This document shows positions 27,448-36,448 of a stretch of 64,000 bases of DNA, in pieces. Source of the stretch: Cellvibrio sp. PSBB006 (GTDB taxonomy: Bacteria > Pseudomonadota > Gammaproteobacteria > Pseudomonadales > Cellvibrionaceae); contig NZ_CP021382.1 in the NCBI RefSeq assembly GCF_002162135.1, positions 1,736,001 through 1,800,000 of the forward strand. The letters are read 5' to 3'. The first letter of the stretch is position 1, and every line of letters starts with the position of its first letter. Position numbers and translations under genes: made by a program. The notes below the pieces were generated by a model, which saw only the letters and a list, made by a program, of their open reading frames with translations, was not told the origin of the DNA and did no database searches.

Positions 27448-27490
27448 GCGATTTTTAGACCTGCTCCACAGGACTCACCCGCCCAGGCAA

Positions 27491-27530
27491 AGGCCATCGC
27501 ACACAAACGGATACACAAGCGATGGCTTTT
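27491..27530 (+). terminator. Terminator after the RND operon
   Basis: Stem GCCATCGC (27493-27500) and GCGATGGC (27519-27526), then TTTTGTT. The loop is long at 18 bases. Lies 45 bases past the RND permease stop and before the LPS gene set. Confidence 0.7.
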
Positions 27531-27576
27531 GTTAAGATGTGCGCCCTGTGAAAACAGCTAAAAAGAGACCCGGACC

Positions 27577-27972
27577 ATGTTGATTCAAGCACCTATTTCC
27601 CTCGGCGAACTCATCGACAAGATCACTATTCTTGAAATCAAAGCCGCCAATATCACCGACGCAGGCAAACTCGCTAACGTCAAGCATGAACTGGATGTTC
27701 TCAACAACACCGTCGACCAATTACTCGACCAAGCCGGTAAAGCCAAACTGGCACCGTTGCAAGCCTCACTTAAAAACATCAATCAACAGCTGTGGGTTAT
27801 TGAAGACGATATTCGCGATTGCGAGCGCGCCAAAGATTTCACTGAACAATTTATTGAGCTGGCACGCGCGGTGTATTTCACCAACGACAAACGCGCCGCG
27901 GTCAAAAAAGATATCAACCTGGCGTTTGGTTCTGAGCTGGTTGAAGAAAAGTCTTACCAGAATTACCAATAA
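27577..27972 (+). CDS. DUF6165 family protein in LPS cluster
   Basis: A 131-residue soluble, mostly helical protein beginning MLIQAPISLGELIDKITILEIK, a stretch I recognise from DUF6165 proteins found next to LPS core genes. No enzyme motif is visible and the function is unknown. It is first in a rightward set with 20-55 base gaps leading into waaC, so a role in LPS or glycan assembly is likely by context only. Confidence 0.75.
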   Translation: MLIQAPISLGELIDKITILEIKAANITDAGKLANVKHELDVLNNTVDQLLDQAGKAKLAPLQASLKNINQQLWVIEDDIRDCERAKDFTEQFIELARAVYFTNDKRAAVKKDINLAFGSELVEEKSYQNYQ

Positions 27973-27999
27973 ATTGATCATCAGCCACAGCGACCCTGC

Positions 28000-29061
28000 A
28001 TGAAAATCCTGCTGATAAAAATGTCCTCCATGGGGGACATTTTTCACACCTTCCCTGCTATTACCGACCTCAAGGAAAAATATCCCGAGGTGGTGATTGA
28101 TTGGGTCGTGGAAGAAGGTTTTGCTGAAATTGCTGCCTGGCATCCCGCTATCCGCCGGGTTATTCCGATTGATCTGCGCCGCTGGATGAAACAAAAAAAC
28201 TGGTCCAGCTGGAGTGCTTTTCGCCAATGGCGCAAGGCATTAAAAAGTGAGCACTACGATTGTGTGATTGATGCGCAAGGTTTACTGAAAAGTGCCCTTG
28301 TTACCCGCTTCGCCAGTGCTGATACCTTACACGGCTATGATAAAAAATCGGCACGCGAATCCATCAGCAGCCGGTTTTATTCACATACTCACGCAGTATC
28401 CAAAGAACAACACGCCGTAGAAAGAACTCGCCAGTTATTTGCCAGCATTTTTAGCTACACACCACCACCTGCGTTGAACTTCGGTATTAACCAGAATTTC
28501 GCACGGGTGCAAAAAGACAGCCGTAAGCTGGTCTTTATTATTGGTACCAGCTGGACAACAAAACTCTGGAGCACTGCCCACTGGCAGACCCTGGCTAAAA
28601 TCGCCGTTGAACAAGGTTACAATCTGGAAATTATTTGGGGCAGCGAAAGCGAAAGAATTATTGCTGATCAAATCATGGCCGTTTGCCCAACCGCCAACCG
28701 ACCGCAACAGCGTTTATCGATCACCACCATTGCTGAAAAGTTGGTAGAAGCCGCCGGCGTCATCGGTTTGGATACCGGTTTCTCCCACTTGGCCGGCGCG
28801 CTCGAAACACCTACTATCGCACTCTATGGCCCCACGTCGCCCATCAAGGTCGGTTTAATCGGCGCTCATACGTGCAACCTGCAAATGGAAAACCCACTGG
28901 ATTGCATACCTTGCCATAAGCGCAGCTGCCGTTTACTTCCCGAACACAGCAGCGAAACACCGCCGTGTATGACGGGCATATTGGCTGTGCAGGTGTGGAA
29001 TAATTTACAGCAGAAACTTCCCGATGCATCGGGCACAGATCCCTCACCACGTTTGTCATGA
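28000..29061 (+). CDS. waaC: LPS heptosyltransferase I
   Basis: A 353-residue GT9-family enzyme that adds the first heptose to Kdo of the LPS inner core at the inner face of the cytoplasmic membrane. The N-terminus MKILLIKMSSMGDIFHTFPAITDL is the classical WaaC start. The donor-binding region contains IIGTSWTTKLWS, GLDTGFSHLAGAL and TIALYGPTSPIKVG. Length matches the family. The extra C-terminal part has a CxxCxxxxC-like cluster (DCIPCHKRSC), common in heptosyltransferases. Confidence 0.93.
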   Translation: MKILLIKMSSMGDIFHTFPAITDLKEKYPEVVIDWVVEEGFAEIAAWHPAIRRVIPIDLRRWMKQKNWSSWSAFRQWRKALKSEHYDCVIDAQGLLKSALVTRFASADTLHGYDKKSARESISSRFYSHTHAVSKEQHAVERTRQLFASIFSYTPPPALNFGINQNFARVQKDSRKLVFIIGTSWTTKLWSTAHWQTLAKIAVEQGYNLEIIWGSESERIIADQIMAVCPTANRPQQRLSITTIAEKLVEAAGVIGLDTGFSHLAGALETPTIALYGPTSPIKVGLIGAHTCNLQMENPLDCIPCHKRSCRLLPEHSSETPPCMTGILAVQVWNNLQQKLPDASGTDPSPRLS

Positions 29062-29081
29062 ACCGAGTCAGGTAAATACCC

Positions 29082-30107
29082 ATGGTAAAACATTATTTAT
29101 TTTACGGTTCAGAACGCTACACCTTGGCCATCATGCGTCCTATAGACGAAGCCATAAAAGCCCGTGGCGGTAAAGTTGCCTGGTTTTTTGGCGGACCCGG
29201 CGCCGAGGATTTGCTGGACACTGACGAGCTGTTAAATTCGGTGGAAGAAGTAAAGCAATGGAATCCCATCGCTGTTATTACACCGAATAATCTGGTGCCG
29301 CATTTTTTTCCCGGTGTAAAAGTACAAACATTTCACGGCTTCGATGCCGGCAAACCGCGACACATTTATATTCGTGGCCTGTTTGATATGTATTGCACTA
29401 CCGGCCCGCAGGACACACGAGCATTTCAGGCGCTGGCGGACAAGCTGCAATATTTTCGCGTGGTTGAAACCGGGTGGCCCAAGCTGGATGGTTTTTTTCA
29501 AAACGTACCTCCGGAATTGCCACCCGTAAAAGAAAAACCGGTCGTCCTTTACCACTCCACTTTTTCACCCTCGTGGAGTGCCGCCGAAACCCTGTACCCC
29601 GAAGTCAAACGCTTATCGCAATCGGGACGCTGGCAGTGGATAGTTACCTTGCATCCCAAGATGCATGCAGAAACGGCAGCGAAGTTCAAAGCCCTGGAGA
29701 GCGAACACCTCACCTTCGCCACCAACGACAATATTCTGGAACTGTTTCCGCAAGCGGACGTAATGTGTTCTGACACCTCATCCGCGCTCAGTGAATTCCT
29801 GCTGACCGGCAAACCTGTTGTCACCTTCAAGAACCGCCGTCCTGGACCACAATTAATCGATATTGATGAGCCTGCAGATTTCGAACCAGCGATTGAGCGC
29901 GCGCTATCGCGTCCCAAGGAACTAATGGATGCCATTGATCATTTTGGCAAGGAAATTCACCCCTATCGCGACGGCCGTTCAGCAGAGCGAATTCTGGATG
30001 CGATAGATCACTTTATTACCCAAGGCGGAAAAAATGCCCGCCCCAAACCCTGGAACTTGTTGCGTAAGTTCAAGATCAGAAAGAACCTGGGTTATTGGGG
30101 AAAATAA
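29082..30107 (+). CDS. CDP-glycerol glycerophosphotransferase-like protein
   Basis: A 341-residue GT-B type protein of the family that includes CDP-glycerol:polyglycerophosphate transferases. Key parts: VQTFHGFDAGKPRHIYIRGLFD, VVETGWPKLDG, LYHSTFSPSW, WIVTLHPKMH and DVMCSDTSSALSEFLLTGKPVV, the last being the conserved donor-site segment. In Gram-negative bacteria such genes sit in surface-glycan loci and may add glycerol-phosphate or another group. Acceptor and donor are unknown here. It starts 20 bases after waaC. Confidence 0.8.
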   Translation: MVKHYLFYGSERYTLAIMRPIDEAIKARGGKVAWFFGGPGAEDLLDTDELLNSVEEVKQWNPIAVITPNNLVPHFFPGVKVQTFHGFDAGKPRHIYIRGLFDMYCTTGPQDTRAFQALADKLQYFRVVETGWPKLDGFFQNVPPELPPVKEKPVVLYHSTFSPSWSAAETLYPEVKRLSQSGRWQWIVTLHPKMHAETAAKFKALESEHLTFATNDNILELFPQADVMCSDTSSALSEFLLTGKPVVTFKNRRPGPQLIDIDEPADFEPAIERALSRPKELMDAIDHFGKEIHPYRDGRSAERILDAIDHFITQGGKNARPKPWNLLRKFKIRKNLGYWGK

Positions 30108-30130
30108 GTTTCCATAAGGGAAGCCTTATC

Positions 30131-30904
30131 ATGTCATACGAACAGACACCTATCAGTGCTTATCTGATTACACTCAATGAAGAAGCGCATCTGGAGGAGG
30201 TATTGGCTAGTCTGGCTGAGGCAGATGAAATTGTAGTTGTTGATTCCGGCTCTACCGATCGAACATTAGCCATTGCGGAAAAATACGGGGCACGAATTGT
30301 TTATCAACCTTGGCTCGGCTTCGCGAAACAAAAAGCATTTGCCATGGCGCAATGTACCCATGATTGGGTAATTAACCTCGATGGTGATGAAGTGTTGCCA
30401 GCCGAGGGAGTTCGAACTATAAGGCAAGCTATTATTGAACATCCTGGCCGCTGCTTTGCCTTTCATCGGGATGATTATTTTATGGGTGCCAGCATGCGCT
30501 TTGCCAAGATGAAGTATTTTCGCAAGGCGTATCCCAAATCTGCTGCGAAATGGCGAGAAACTGATTTCGTTCATGAGCATATCGATATTTCACTACCCAC
30601 AAAAATACTGCCGACAATCATTAAGCATTATGGGCACGATTCCACCGAAATTATTGCTGCCAAGAAAAATCGCTATTCCACACTGAAAGCGCAACAGCGT
30701 GAAGCCAAAGGTCGTCAGTTTTCTGTCTTGCGTATGCTATTAATCTACCCGGTAATGTTCCTGAAACTTTATCTATTGCATCGTTTCTGCTTATGCGGCT
30801 GGCGCGGCTTTATCAAAGCCAATATTGAAGCAGGTTATTTCTTCCTGACAGAAGCTAAATTGTTTGAAAAACAGTTTAAAACAAAGCACAACATCAAATC
30901 CTGA
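30131..30904 (+). CDS. Glycosyltransferase family 2, WaaE/KdtX type
   Basis: A 257-residue GT2 enzyme. The N-terminal fold ISAYLITLNEEAHLEEVLASL and the nucleotide/metal motifs VVDSGSTDRT and WVINLDGDEVL match the LPS core beta-1,4-glucosyltransferase WaaE/KdtX group. A C-terminal amphipathic part (LLIYPVMFLKLYLLHRFCLCGWRGF) likely anchors it to the membrane. ATG at 30131 has AGGGAA eight bases upstream; a longer frame overlaps the previous gene and lacks support. Confidence 0.85.
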   Translation: MSYEQTPISAYLITLNEEAHLEEVLASLAEADEIVVVDSGSTDRTLAIAEKYGARIVYQPWLGFAKQKAFAMAQCTHDWVINLDGDEVLPAEGVRTIRQAIIEHPGRCFAFHRDDYFMGASMRFAKMKYFRKAYPKSAAKWRETDFVHEHIDISLPTKILPTIIKHYGHDSTEIIAAKKNRYSTLKAQQREAKGRQFSVLRMLLIYPVMFLKLYLLHRFCLCGWRGFIKANIEAGYFFLTEAKLFEKQFKTKHNIKS

Positions 30905-30959
30905 ACATCACCCACAGATTCACCGACATTGGTCGGAACGTTAGCCAAGAGGGCAAGGT

Positions 30960-33134
30960 TTGAAACATCAAGTTATCAGTACATCAAGTGTCGGTTCTTA
31001 CTACGGGGCAGTCGCACCGGCATTTGATGATCCACTTGTGCGCCAACAGTTAGCTGACTTACCAGCCTTATTGTCCGCCGACAAGGTCGAGCGTTTATCC
31101 CAAGGGGCTGATTACGTTGTAAAACTGCCCCTGTCCACTACAACCGGCATACAGATAATTGCGGTAAAGATATTTAAAAGACAAAGCAGGGTTAAAGACT
31201 GGTATGACCGCAAGAAAGGGTCCAAGGCAGAACGCTCTTATCGCGCAGCGATCTATCTGCAGGAACATGATATCTGCACTCCAGCTCCGGTCGCTTGGCT
31301 GGACCGCTGGGAAAATGATCGTTTACTCGAAAGTTATTACCTGTGCCTTTATGAACCCGCCATCTGCTTTCGCGATGCTTTATCAGATATCTACTATAAC
31401 CAGCGAGACAATGAGCCGCTGATGAACCTCTTGTTCGCCGTTGCGCCAGCAATTCGTGCCATGCACGATGCTGGTTTCATGCATGGCGATATGGGTAATC
31501 AGAATATCCTGCTGCCTCGCAACCTGGATGGCTCTTGGGGCAAACCACTGTTGATTGATCTGAACCGCTGTACTATTCAGACACAACCACTGGATGACAA
31601 ACAGCGAGCATTTGATCTGTCACGCATCATCCTGCCGGGTGCTTACCTGAAGATCTTCAAATTTATTTATTGTCATCATGAGGACATCCCTGTCTCACTC
31701 AATAAATGGGAACAAAAGTTTCGCCGGCGTTTTGAATGGCATACACGTTCGCGAAAGTACCGCCATCCCTTGCGCCATTGGAGAAATCGTCATAAAAAGA
31801 TGACCAAACCGATTTATCCCTCAGGACAAAATATTTGGTTGTGGGACGAAAAGTCCGCACAACCGATGACAGTACTGGAACGTCGAGAAAAGAATCGACA
31901 TCGGGATATAAAATATGTAATCAAAACTGCATGGCAATCGTTAGTTGCCATGCGGCAGATATTTAAACTTTATCACCGGATCTTAAAAGAAAGCTATCGA
32001 CGGCCTATATCTATGGCCGGGCGTATCGGTGTTGCTTTACACCCCAAAACCGAATATATCATGCAGGAATTGGAGCTTCTCCAACAGCTGGGCAATCCGC
32101 CGGTATTGATTCGCTTTTGTCACCACGAAACTCCCGTCGACTGGGCACAAGGCATAGCTTTGATAGAGCAACTGCATCAGCAAGGTGTAGAGATCATGGT
32201 AGCGTTTTTACAGGATCGCCGCGCCGTGCTGGAGCCTGACAACTGGACGCATTTTTTGGAAACAGTCATCAGCGCGATCGTAGATAAGGTAGCGCATATA
32301 GAAATTACCCATGCATTTAACCGAGTGAAATGGGGCGTCTGGAGCGCAAAAGAATACGCGCAATTGATGCAACCCGCATTTGCCATTCAGGACAAATATC
32401 CACAAATAAAGCTCACCGGGCCAGCCTGTATCGACTTTGAATATCATCCAACGATTGCAGCCTTGAAGTCGCTGCCCGCTGATAGAAAGCTCAACGCCCT
32501 ATCCCACTTACTTTACGTTGACCGACGTGGCGCGCCCGAACATAAACAGGGTCGTTTCTCTACCCTGGAAAAATGTGCCTTGCTAAAAGCACTGGCACAA
32601 TGGTCCGACAGTTGCGACGACAAAGTGATTGTGTCAGAAGTCAATTGGCCAGTGAAATATACTGGCATCTGGTCACCCATTGGCTGCCCTTACGAAGCGC
32701 CCAAATGGCGACGTGAAGAACCCGGTGAAACCGAAGATGATTACGCCAATTACATGTTGCGCTATTTGGCCATTACACTCTGCTCCGGGCATGTCGAGCA
32801 GGTATTTTGGTGGAGGCTATCTGCGCATGGTTATGGATTGGTGGATGATCTGAATAATTTTAGAGTTCGGCCGGCGTTTAGTGCACTAGCTGTATTTTTA
32901 AAATTGATTGGGGGCGCCAAATTTATAAAGAAAAGGGTAAGCGAATCTTCAGTTTATATGTTTGATTTCGAGTCTGAATCGAAGCATATTACTATGGTTT
33001 GGCAAGTTTCATCTGCGGGGTGTAACCATACACTTCCTAAAGTTGACAGGATACTTGATAGTCAAGGGAATGAGGTTGAGAACACTCAACCTTCACCTTC
33101 ACCTTTGTATTTAATCACTGACACTCATCGTTAA
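30960..33134 (+). CDS. Fusion of an LPS kinase-like domain and a glycosidase-like barrel
   Basis: A 724-residue cytoplasmic-type protein. Residues about 45-240 are a Kdo/WaaP-type kinase domain, with IIAVKIFKR (ATP lysine), catalytic loop HGDMGNQN (H175, D177, N180) and metal-type LLIDLNR (D200). A basic linker (about 255-345) follows. Residues about 350-650 look like a clan A-type TIM barrel: IGVALHP start, HIEITHAFNRVKWG with E448 on one strand and VIVSEVNWP with E560 on a later strand, the spacing of acid/base and nucleophile in retaining glycosidases. TTG start supported by AGAGGG six bases upstream. The pairing suggests a coupled core-modifying enzyme; that is inference. The 3' end is richer in A+T. 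Confidence 0.78.
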   Translation: MKHQVISTSSVGSYYGAVAPAFDDPLVRQQLADLPALLSADKVERLSQGADYVVKLPLSTTTGIQIIAVKIFKRQSRVKDWYDRKKGSKAERSYRAAIYLQEHDICTPAPVAWLDRWENDRLLESYYLCLYEPAICFRDALSDIYYNQRDNEPLMNLLFAVAPAIRAMHDAGFMHGDMGNQNILLPRNLDGSWGKPLLIDLNRCTIQTQPLDDKQRAFDLSRIILPGAYLKIFKFIYCHHEDIPVSLNKWEQKFRRRFEWHTRSRKYRHPLRHWRNRHKKMTKPIYPSGQNIWLWDEKSAQPMTVLERREKNRHRDIKYVIKTAWQSLVAMRQIFKLYHRILKESYRRPISMAGRIGVALHPKTEYIMQELELLQQLGNPPVLIRFCHHETPVDWAQGIALIEQLHQQGVEIMVAFLQDRRAVLEPDNWTHFLETVISAIVDKVAHIEITHAFNRVKWGVWSAKEYAQLMQPAFAIQDKYPQIKLTGPACIDFEYHPTIAALKSLPADRKLNALSHLLYVDRRGAPEHKQGRFSTLEKCALLKALAQWSDSCDDKVIVSEVNWPVKYTGIWSPIGCPYEAPKWRREEPGETEDDYANYMLRYLAITLCSGHVEQVFWWRLSAHGYGLVDDLNNFRVRPAFSALAVFLKLIGGAKFIKKRVSESSVYMFDFESESKHITMVWQVSSAGCNHTLPKVDRILDSQGNEVENTQPSPSPLYLITDTHR

Positions 33135-33178
33135 TTTAAATTTTTTGTGAATCTTATTGTTCTGCATATGGATCAAGT

Positions 33179-34156
33179 ATGAACATTTTAATTTTTTCAA
33201 AAGCCATACTTCCAGTTGTAGCATATGGTGGCACAGAGCGCGTAGTTTGGGACTTAGGTGAAGCTCTTGAGGAATTTGGTCATCATGTGTGGTGGCTCTC
33301 TCCAAGAGAATCGAAATTTAGGAAAGGGACTCATATTCCTTACAACCCAAAAAAGGACTTGAACAGCCAGATACCGCCACAAATAGATATAGTGCATCTA
33401 CATTGCGAAACACAGGAAAAACTGAACTTTCCTTACGTCATAACTATTCACGGTAAAACGCCTCCCAGAAAAACTTTTGACAGAAATTCAATCTTCATTT
33501 CAAACGACCAAGCACAGCGATGTGGGTCAACCATATTCGTACATAACGGTTTAAATTGGAGTAACTATCCTAAACCGGATCTATCAAATAATAGGGACCG
33601 ATTCCATTTTTTAGGAAAAGCTGCATGGAAGGTTAAAAATGTCAAAGGCGCCATTCAAATAGCACAGAAAGCTAAAGAGCGTATTGATATATTAGGAGGA
33701 ACAAGATTAAATTTTAAAATGGGTTTTCGCTTAACTTTGACACCAAAAGCCAGATTCCACGGCATTATTGGGGGCGAGAAAAAATTTTCAGTATTGAATC
33801 AATCAAAGGGGCTTATATTTCCAGTCAGGTGGCACGAACCGTTTGGTTTGGCTGTTATAGAATCGTTATGGTTTGGTGCGCCAGTTTTTGGAACTCCTTA
33901 TGGATCGTTGCCAGAATTAATAACGGATGAAATCGGTTATCTATCTAAACACTCTTCCGATCTTGTTAACGCGATACAGGATAGCGAACGCTACTGTAGA
34001 AAACGCTGCCATAGTTACGCTGGAGACTCCTTTAATAACCTAACAATGGCACATAAATACTTAGAACTATATGAAAAAGTAGCTTCAGGGAAAACGTTAA
34101 ATCCAACCAACCCAATTTGCACTCAACCAGGCCAAAGCCTCCTTCCCTTCGAGTAA
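33179..34156 (+). CDS. Glycosyltransferase family 4 protein
   Basis: A 325-residue GT-B glycosyltransferase with the N-terminal glycine-rich AYGGTERVVWDLGEAL and the C-terminal donor motif WHEPFGLAVIESLWFGAPVFGTPYGSLPEL, where the two glutamates of the E-x7-E motif are present. Sugar donor and acceptor are unknown. It is AT-rich compared with waaC and its neighbours, and comes last in the rightward LPS set before a bidirectional terminator. Confidence 0.88.
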   Translation: MNILIFSKAILPVVAYGGTERVVWDLGEALEEFGHHVWWLSPRESKFRKGTHIPYNPKKDLNSQIPPQIDIVHLHCETQEKLNFPYVITIHGKTPPRKTFDRNSIFISNDQAQRCGSTIFVHNGLNWSNYPKPDLSNNRDRFHFLGKAAWKVKNVKGAIQIAQKAKERIDILGGTRLNFKMGFRLTLTPKARFHGIIGGEKKFSVLNQSKGLIFPVRWHEPFGLAVIESLWFGAPVFGTPYGSLPELITDEIGYLSKHSSDLVNAIQDSERYCRKRCHSYAGDSFNNLTMAHKYLELYEKVASGKTLNPTNPICTQPGQSLLPFE

Positions 34157-34183
34157 AAATCCGCTGAGCAATAAGCTCAGCGG
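34155..34183. terminator. Bidirectional terminator between GT4 and crystallin-like genes
   Basis: Nine-base perfect stem CCGCTGAGC (34161-34169) with GCTCAGCGG (34175-34183) and loop AATAA. On the minus strand it is followed by ATTTTT. It sits between two convergent genes and probably ends the leftward crystallin-like gene, with weaker action on the rightward side. Confidence 0.75.
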
Positions 34184-34200
34184 AACTATTGTTTAACAAT

Positions 34201-34977
34201 TTACGGACAATTCCCAGGCACCAGCTCAGCGCCGGTAACTCTATCATTAAGACTTGGATTTAAGGTATGGAGATTATGTGTTCCTGGCGAAAAAACACGA
34301 TCTGGAGCTGCATACCAATTGTAATAAGCAGTGGGGTTTTCTTGTTGAGATGCAGGAGGCTTATCTTTCCAAACCTTTAAACATGTGCCTTGTGGTACCC
34401 AAACACTGGAGGCTACGTCATTAAATTTTTTGATCTCAGCTTGGATATGATCAACCGGCACAGGGTAAAGCCCGCCCCCCCGATTTATGTTCTTATATAA
34501 AAAAGCTACGTCACATCCTTTCGATTGACCAGTAGGTCCCCCACTCCCTGGAAAACCGAGCGGGTAAGCTTCAAAAATTATATAACTTGTCATTTTGTCA
34601 TTGAAGTAACCAAGCGCTAAGTCCATTTGGGATGCAAACGCAATATACTTCAGCCCATCACCTTGATACATATTATAAGAAGTTACTTCGGGATAAGGTC
34701 CCCCCGTCGTTACACTCAGGGGCTCAACCATCAACGAGCGCCCTTCGAAGTTCCCATGCTCATACATTATTAGACACTTATCAGCAGGAACATAAACAGA
34801 CGACACTCGATCATTGTATCCACCTGCAACTTCCGCCACTTTCCCGACCTGAAAGTCACTAAAAAGTAGATTGGCATTATGTTTATCTTTGTAAAAAGAA
34901 ACAGCCTGGCTCGCTGATGATATTAAAACCGCTGCAAAAAACAATATAGTTTTCGAATAAAATCTTTTACTGTCCAT
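34201..34977 (-). CDS. Secreted beta/gamma-crystallin-like calcium-binding protein
   Basis: A 258-residue protein with a signal peptide (residues 1-25, cleavage after SASQA). It holds four copies of the N/D-N/D-x-x-S/T-S calcium clamp of beta/gamma-crystallins: NDRVSS (55-60), NDKMTS (126-131), NDVASS (186-191) and a degenerate NDRVTG (244-249). Greek-key signature regions such as MYEHGNFEGRSLMVE accompany them. This implies two crystallin domains. Bacterial members are extracellular calcium-stabilised proteins or modules of cell-wall or glycan-active proteins; the exact role is unknown. GGAG lies before the ATG. Confidence 0.82.
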   Translation of the reverse strand: MDSKRFYSKTILFFAAVLISSASQAVSFYKDKHNANLLFSDFQVGKVAEVAGGYNDRVSSVYVPADKCLIMYEHGNFEGRSLMVEPLSVTTGGPYPEVTSYNMYQGDGLKYIAFASQMDLALGYFNDKMTSYIIFEAYPLGFPGSGGPTGQSKGCDVAFLYKNINRGGGLYPVPVDHIQAEIKKFNDVASSVWVPQGTCLKVWKDKPPASQQENPTAYYNWYAAPDRVFSPGTHNLHTLNPSLNDRVTGAELVPGNCP

Positions 34978-35248
34978 AATAAACTCCTTGATTAATTAAT
35001 ACCCCTCCGAGTGAGGCCATGCCAACCCCCGAAGCGACACGAAGCTTTTCATATTTTAGCATTTATAGCAACAAAAAAATTTCGCCTCAGAAAAATACAA
35101 ATAAATTTATTTATTATAGATAAAGGAGCATTAATTTAGAAAAAATCGCCGCCCCTTAAAGCACATATCTGGGCCTTTTCTTTTCTACCATTCAAGATAT
35201 TAACTTTTTCGAGTTCACTTACGCAGTTTTTTGTCAACTTTAAATCCT

Positions 35249-36220
35249 CTAGACACTTTTTAAATAACGAAGATACTTTTCCACCACCTTTAGCGAAATA
35301 AGCAGCTCCTGCTTTTCATCTAGAAATTGCCTGAAGTAATTATTTGCGTTTTTTATAATAATGTTGGCTTCTTCTGAGCACCTATTGTAGTGGCTAACTT
35401 TTTCTTCCAAATCTGAGTAATCGTCTTTTAACAAAACATAGTGAAAATTTGGTACTAGGCTCCCCTCCATAAACCAGGTTTCAAATCGTGGTCTGCGCAT
35501 AAAACATAATGAGCTGGAAGCCATAATCCATTTCAAATTAGTGGCCACATCATTACCCTCTATACTTAATATGTAACGATATTCCAACTGCTGAGGAATG
35601 GTGAGGAATGGCCGCTCATAAACGGTACGTTTTTTTTTGTGGTGAGTATCTCCAAAATCACAAACGGGATTGTCGAAGTATTGCTCTAAAAGCTTAATCC
35701 TTTCGGGTCTATTGGACTTTCCCCTCCATACCAATTTTGGAATCTTATTTTCAAAACTGAGCTCATCTTTCACCACGTAGTAATGCCGAATCTTGTTCAA
35801 TTTTAGCAACACAGAGTTCTCATTACTCTGATCCGCACGAATCGGGCGGCTTTTTAAAAAAGTGGGAACATCCGGCACATCGACAATATCTCCAAAAAGG
35901 TAGGAGTAAGAAATATCCTTTGGGAAATAACGGATCAACGATTTAAAGTCCAGTGTATAAGCGGCGCTTTTCTTTCCATTATACAACTGATTATCGAAGT
36001 TCAGGTTTTCCGGCAGCACAAAAGGTGTCTGCAATTTATTGTAATAATTAACTCGCTGCATGATCGATTGCTGCTCGGCTGGACTCAGCTGATCGAACAC
36101 CCTCAATATATCATCCAACTGGCGTTGCCATACTTTAGGGGGGACGAGATAGTTCAGAACACCACGCAGATAATATCTGAATTTGTAAAAATTCTTTTTT
36201 GGTTGATCGAGCAATGCCAT
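35249..36220 (-). CDS. Glycosyltransferase family 90 (CAP10/LpsA-like) protein
   Basis: A 323-residue protein of the GT90 group. Visible signatures are KLVWRGKSNRPERIKLLEQYFD, IPQQLEYRYILSIEGNDVATNLKWIMASSSLCF and PNFHYVLLKDDYSDLEEKVSHY. In Gram-negative bacteria the group (LpsA) adds sugars to LPS core. The start is uncertain: ATG at 36220 has AGGT eight bases upstream, while the longer frame from 36301 has no ribosome site. The gene is AT-rich and leftward, unlike the waaC set, which suggests separate acquisition. Confidence 0.82.
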   Translation of the reverse strand: MALLDQPKKNFYKFRYYLRGVLNYLVPPKVWQRQLDDILRVFDQLSPAEQQSIMQRVNYYNKLQTPFVLPENLNFDNQLYNGKKSAAYTLDFKSLIRYFPKDISYSYLFGDIVDVPDVPTFLKSRPIRADQSNENSVLLKLNKIRHYYVVKDELSFENKIPKLVWRGKSNRPERIKLLEQYFDNPVCDFGDTHHKKKRTVYERPFLTIPQQLEYRYILSIEGNDVATNLKWIMASSSLCFMRRPRFETWFMEGSLVPNFHYVLLKDDYSDLEEKVSHYNRCSEEANIIIKNANNYFRQFLDEKQELLISLKVVEKYLRYLKSV

Positions 36221-36384
36221 GAATTCATACCTGACCGGGCTTCCTACAAGCCGGATTGACAATAAAATATAGGACCGAACCAATCCCAAGGGTGAGCCCA
36301 TTATGCTACAAAGCTGCCCTCACCAAAACAGATCCCGATCACGCCTTGCCAGCTTGAAACCTAGGCCACTAGCGCATCGGCATG

Positions 36385-36390
36385 TATAAT
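36385..36390 (+). promoter_or_regulatory. Candidate -10 element of valS
   Basis: A consensus TATAAT hexamer (within ATGTATAAT), 58 bases before the valS ATG. A good -35 at the normal distance is not evident; TTGAAA at 36354-36359 is too far away. Low-confidence call. Confidence 0.35.
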
Positions 36391-36448
36391 CCGACCCCTT
36401 AACATTTTTCATTTCTGTTATCAAACGACATCAGGGTTACGCAGATCC

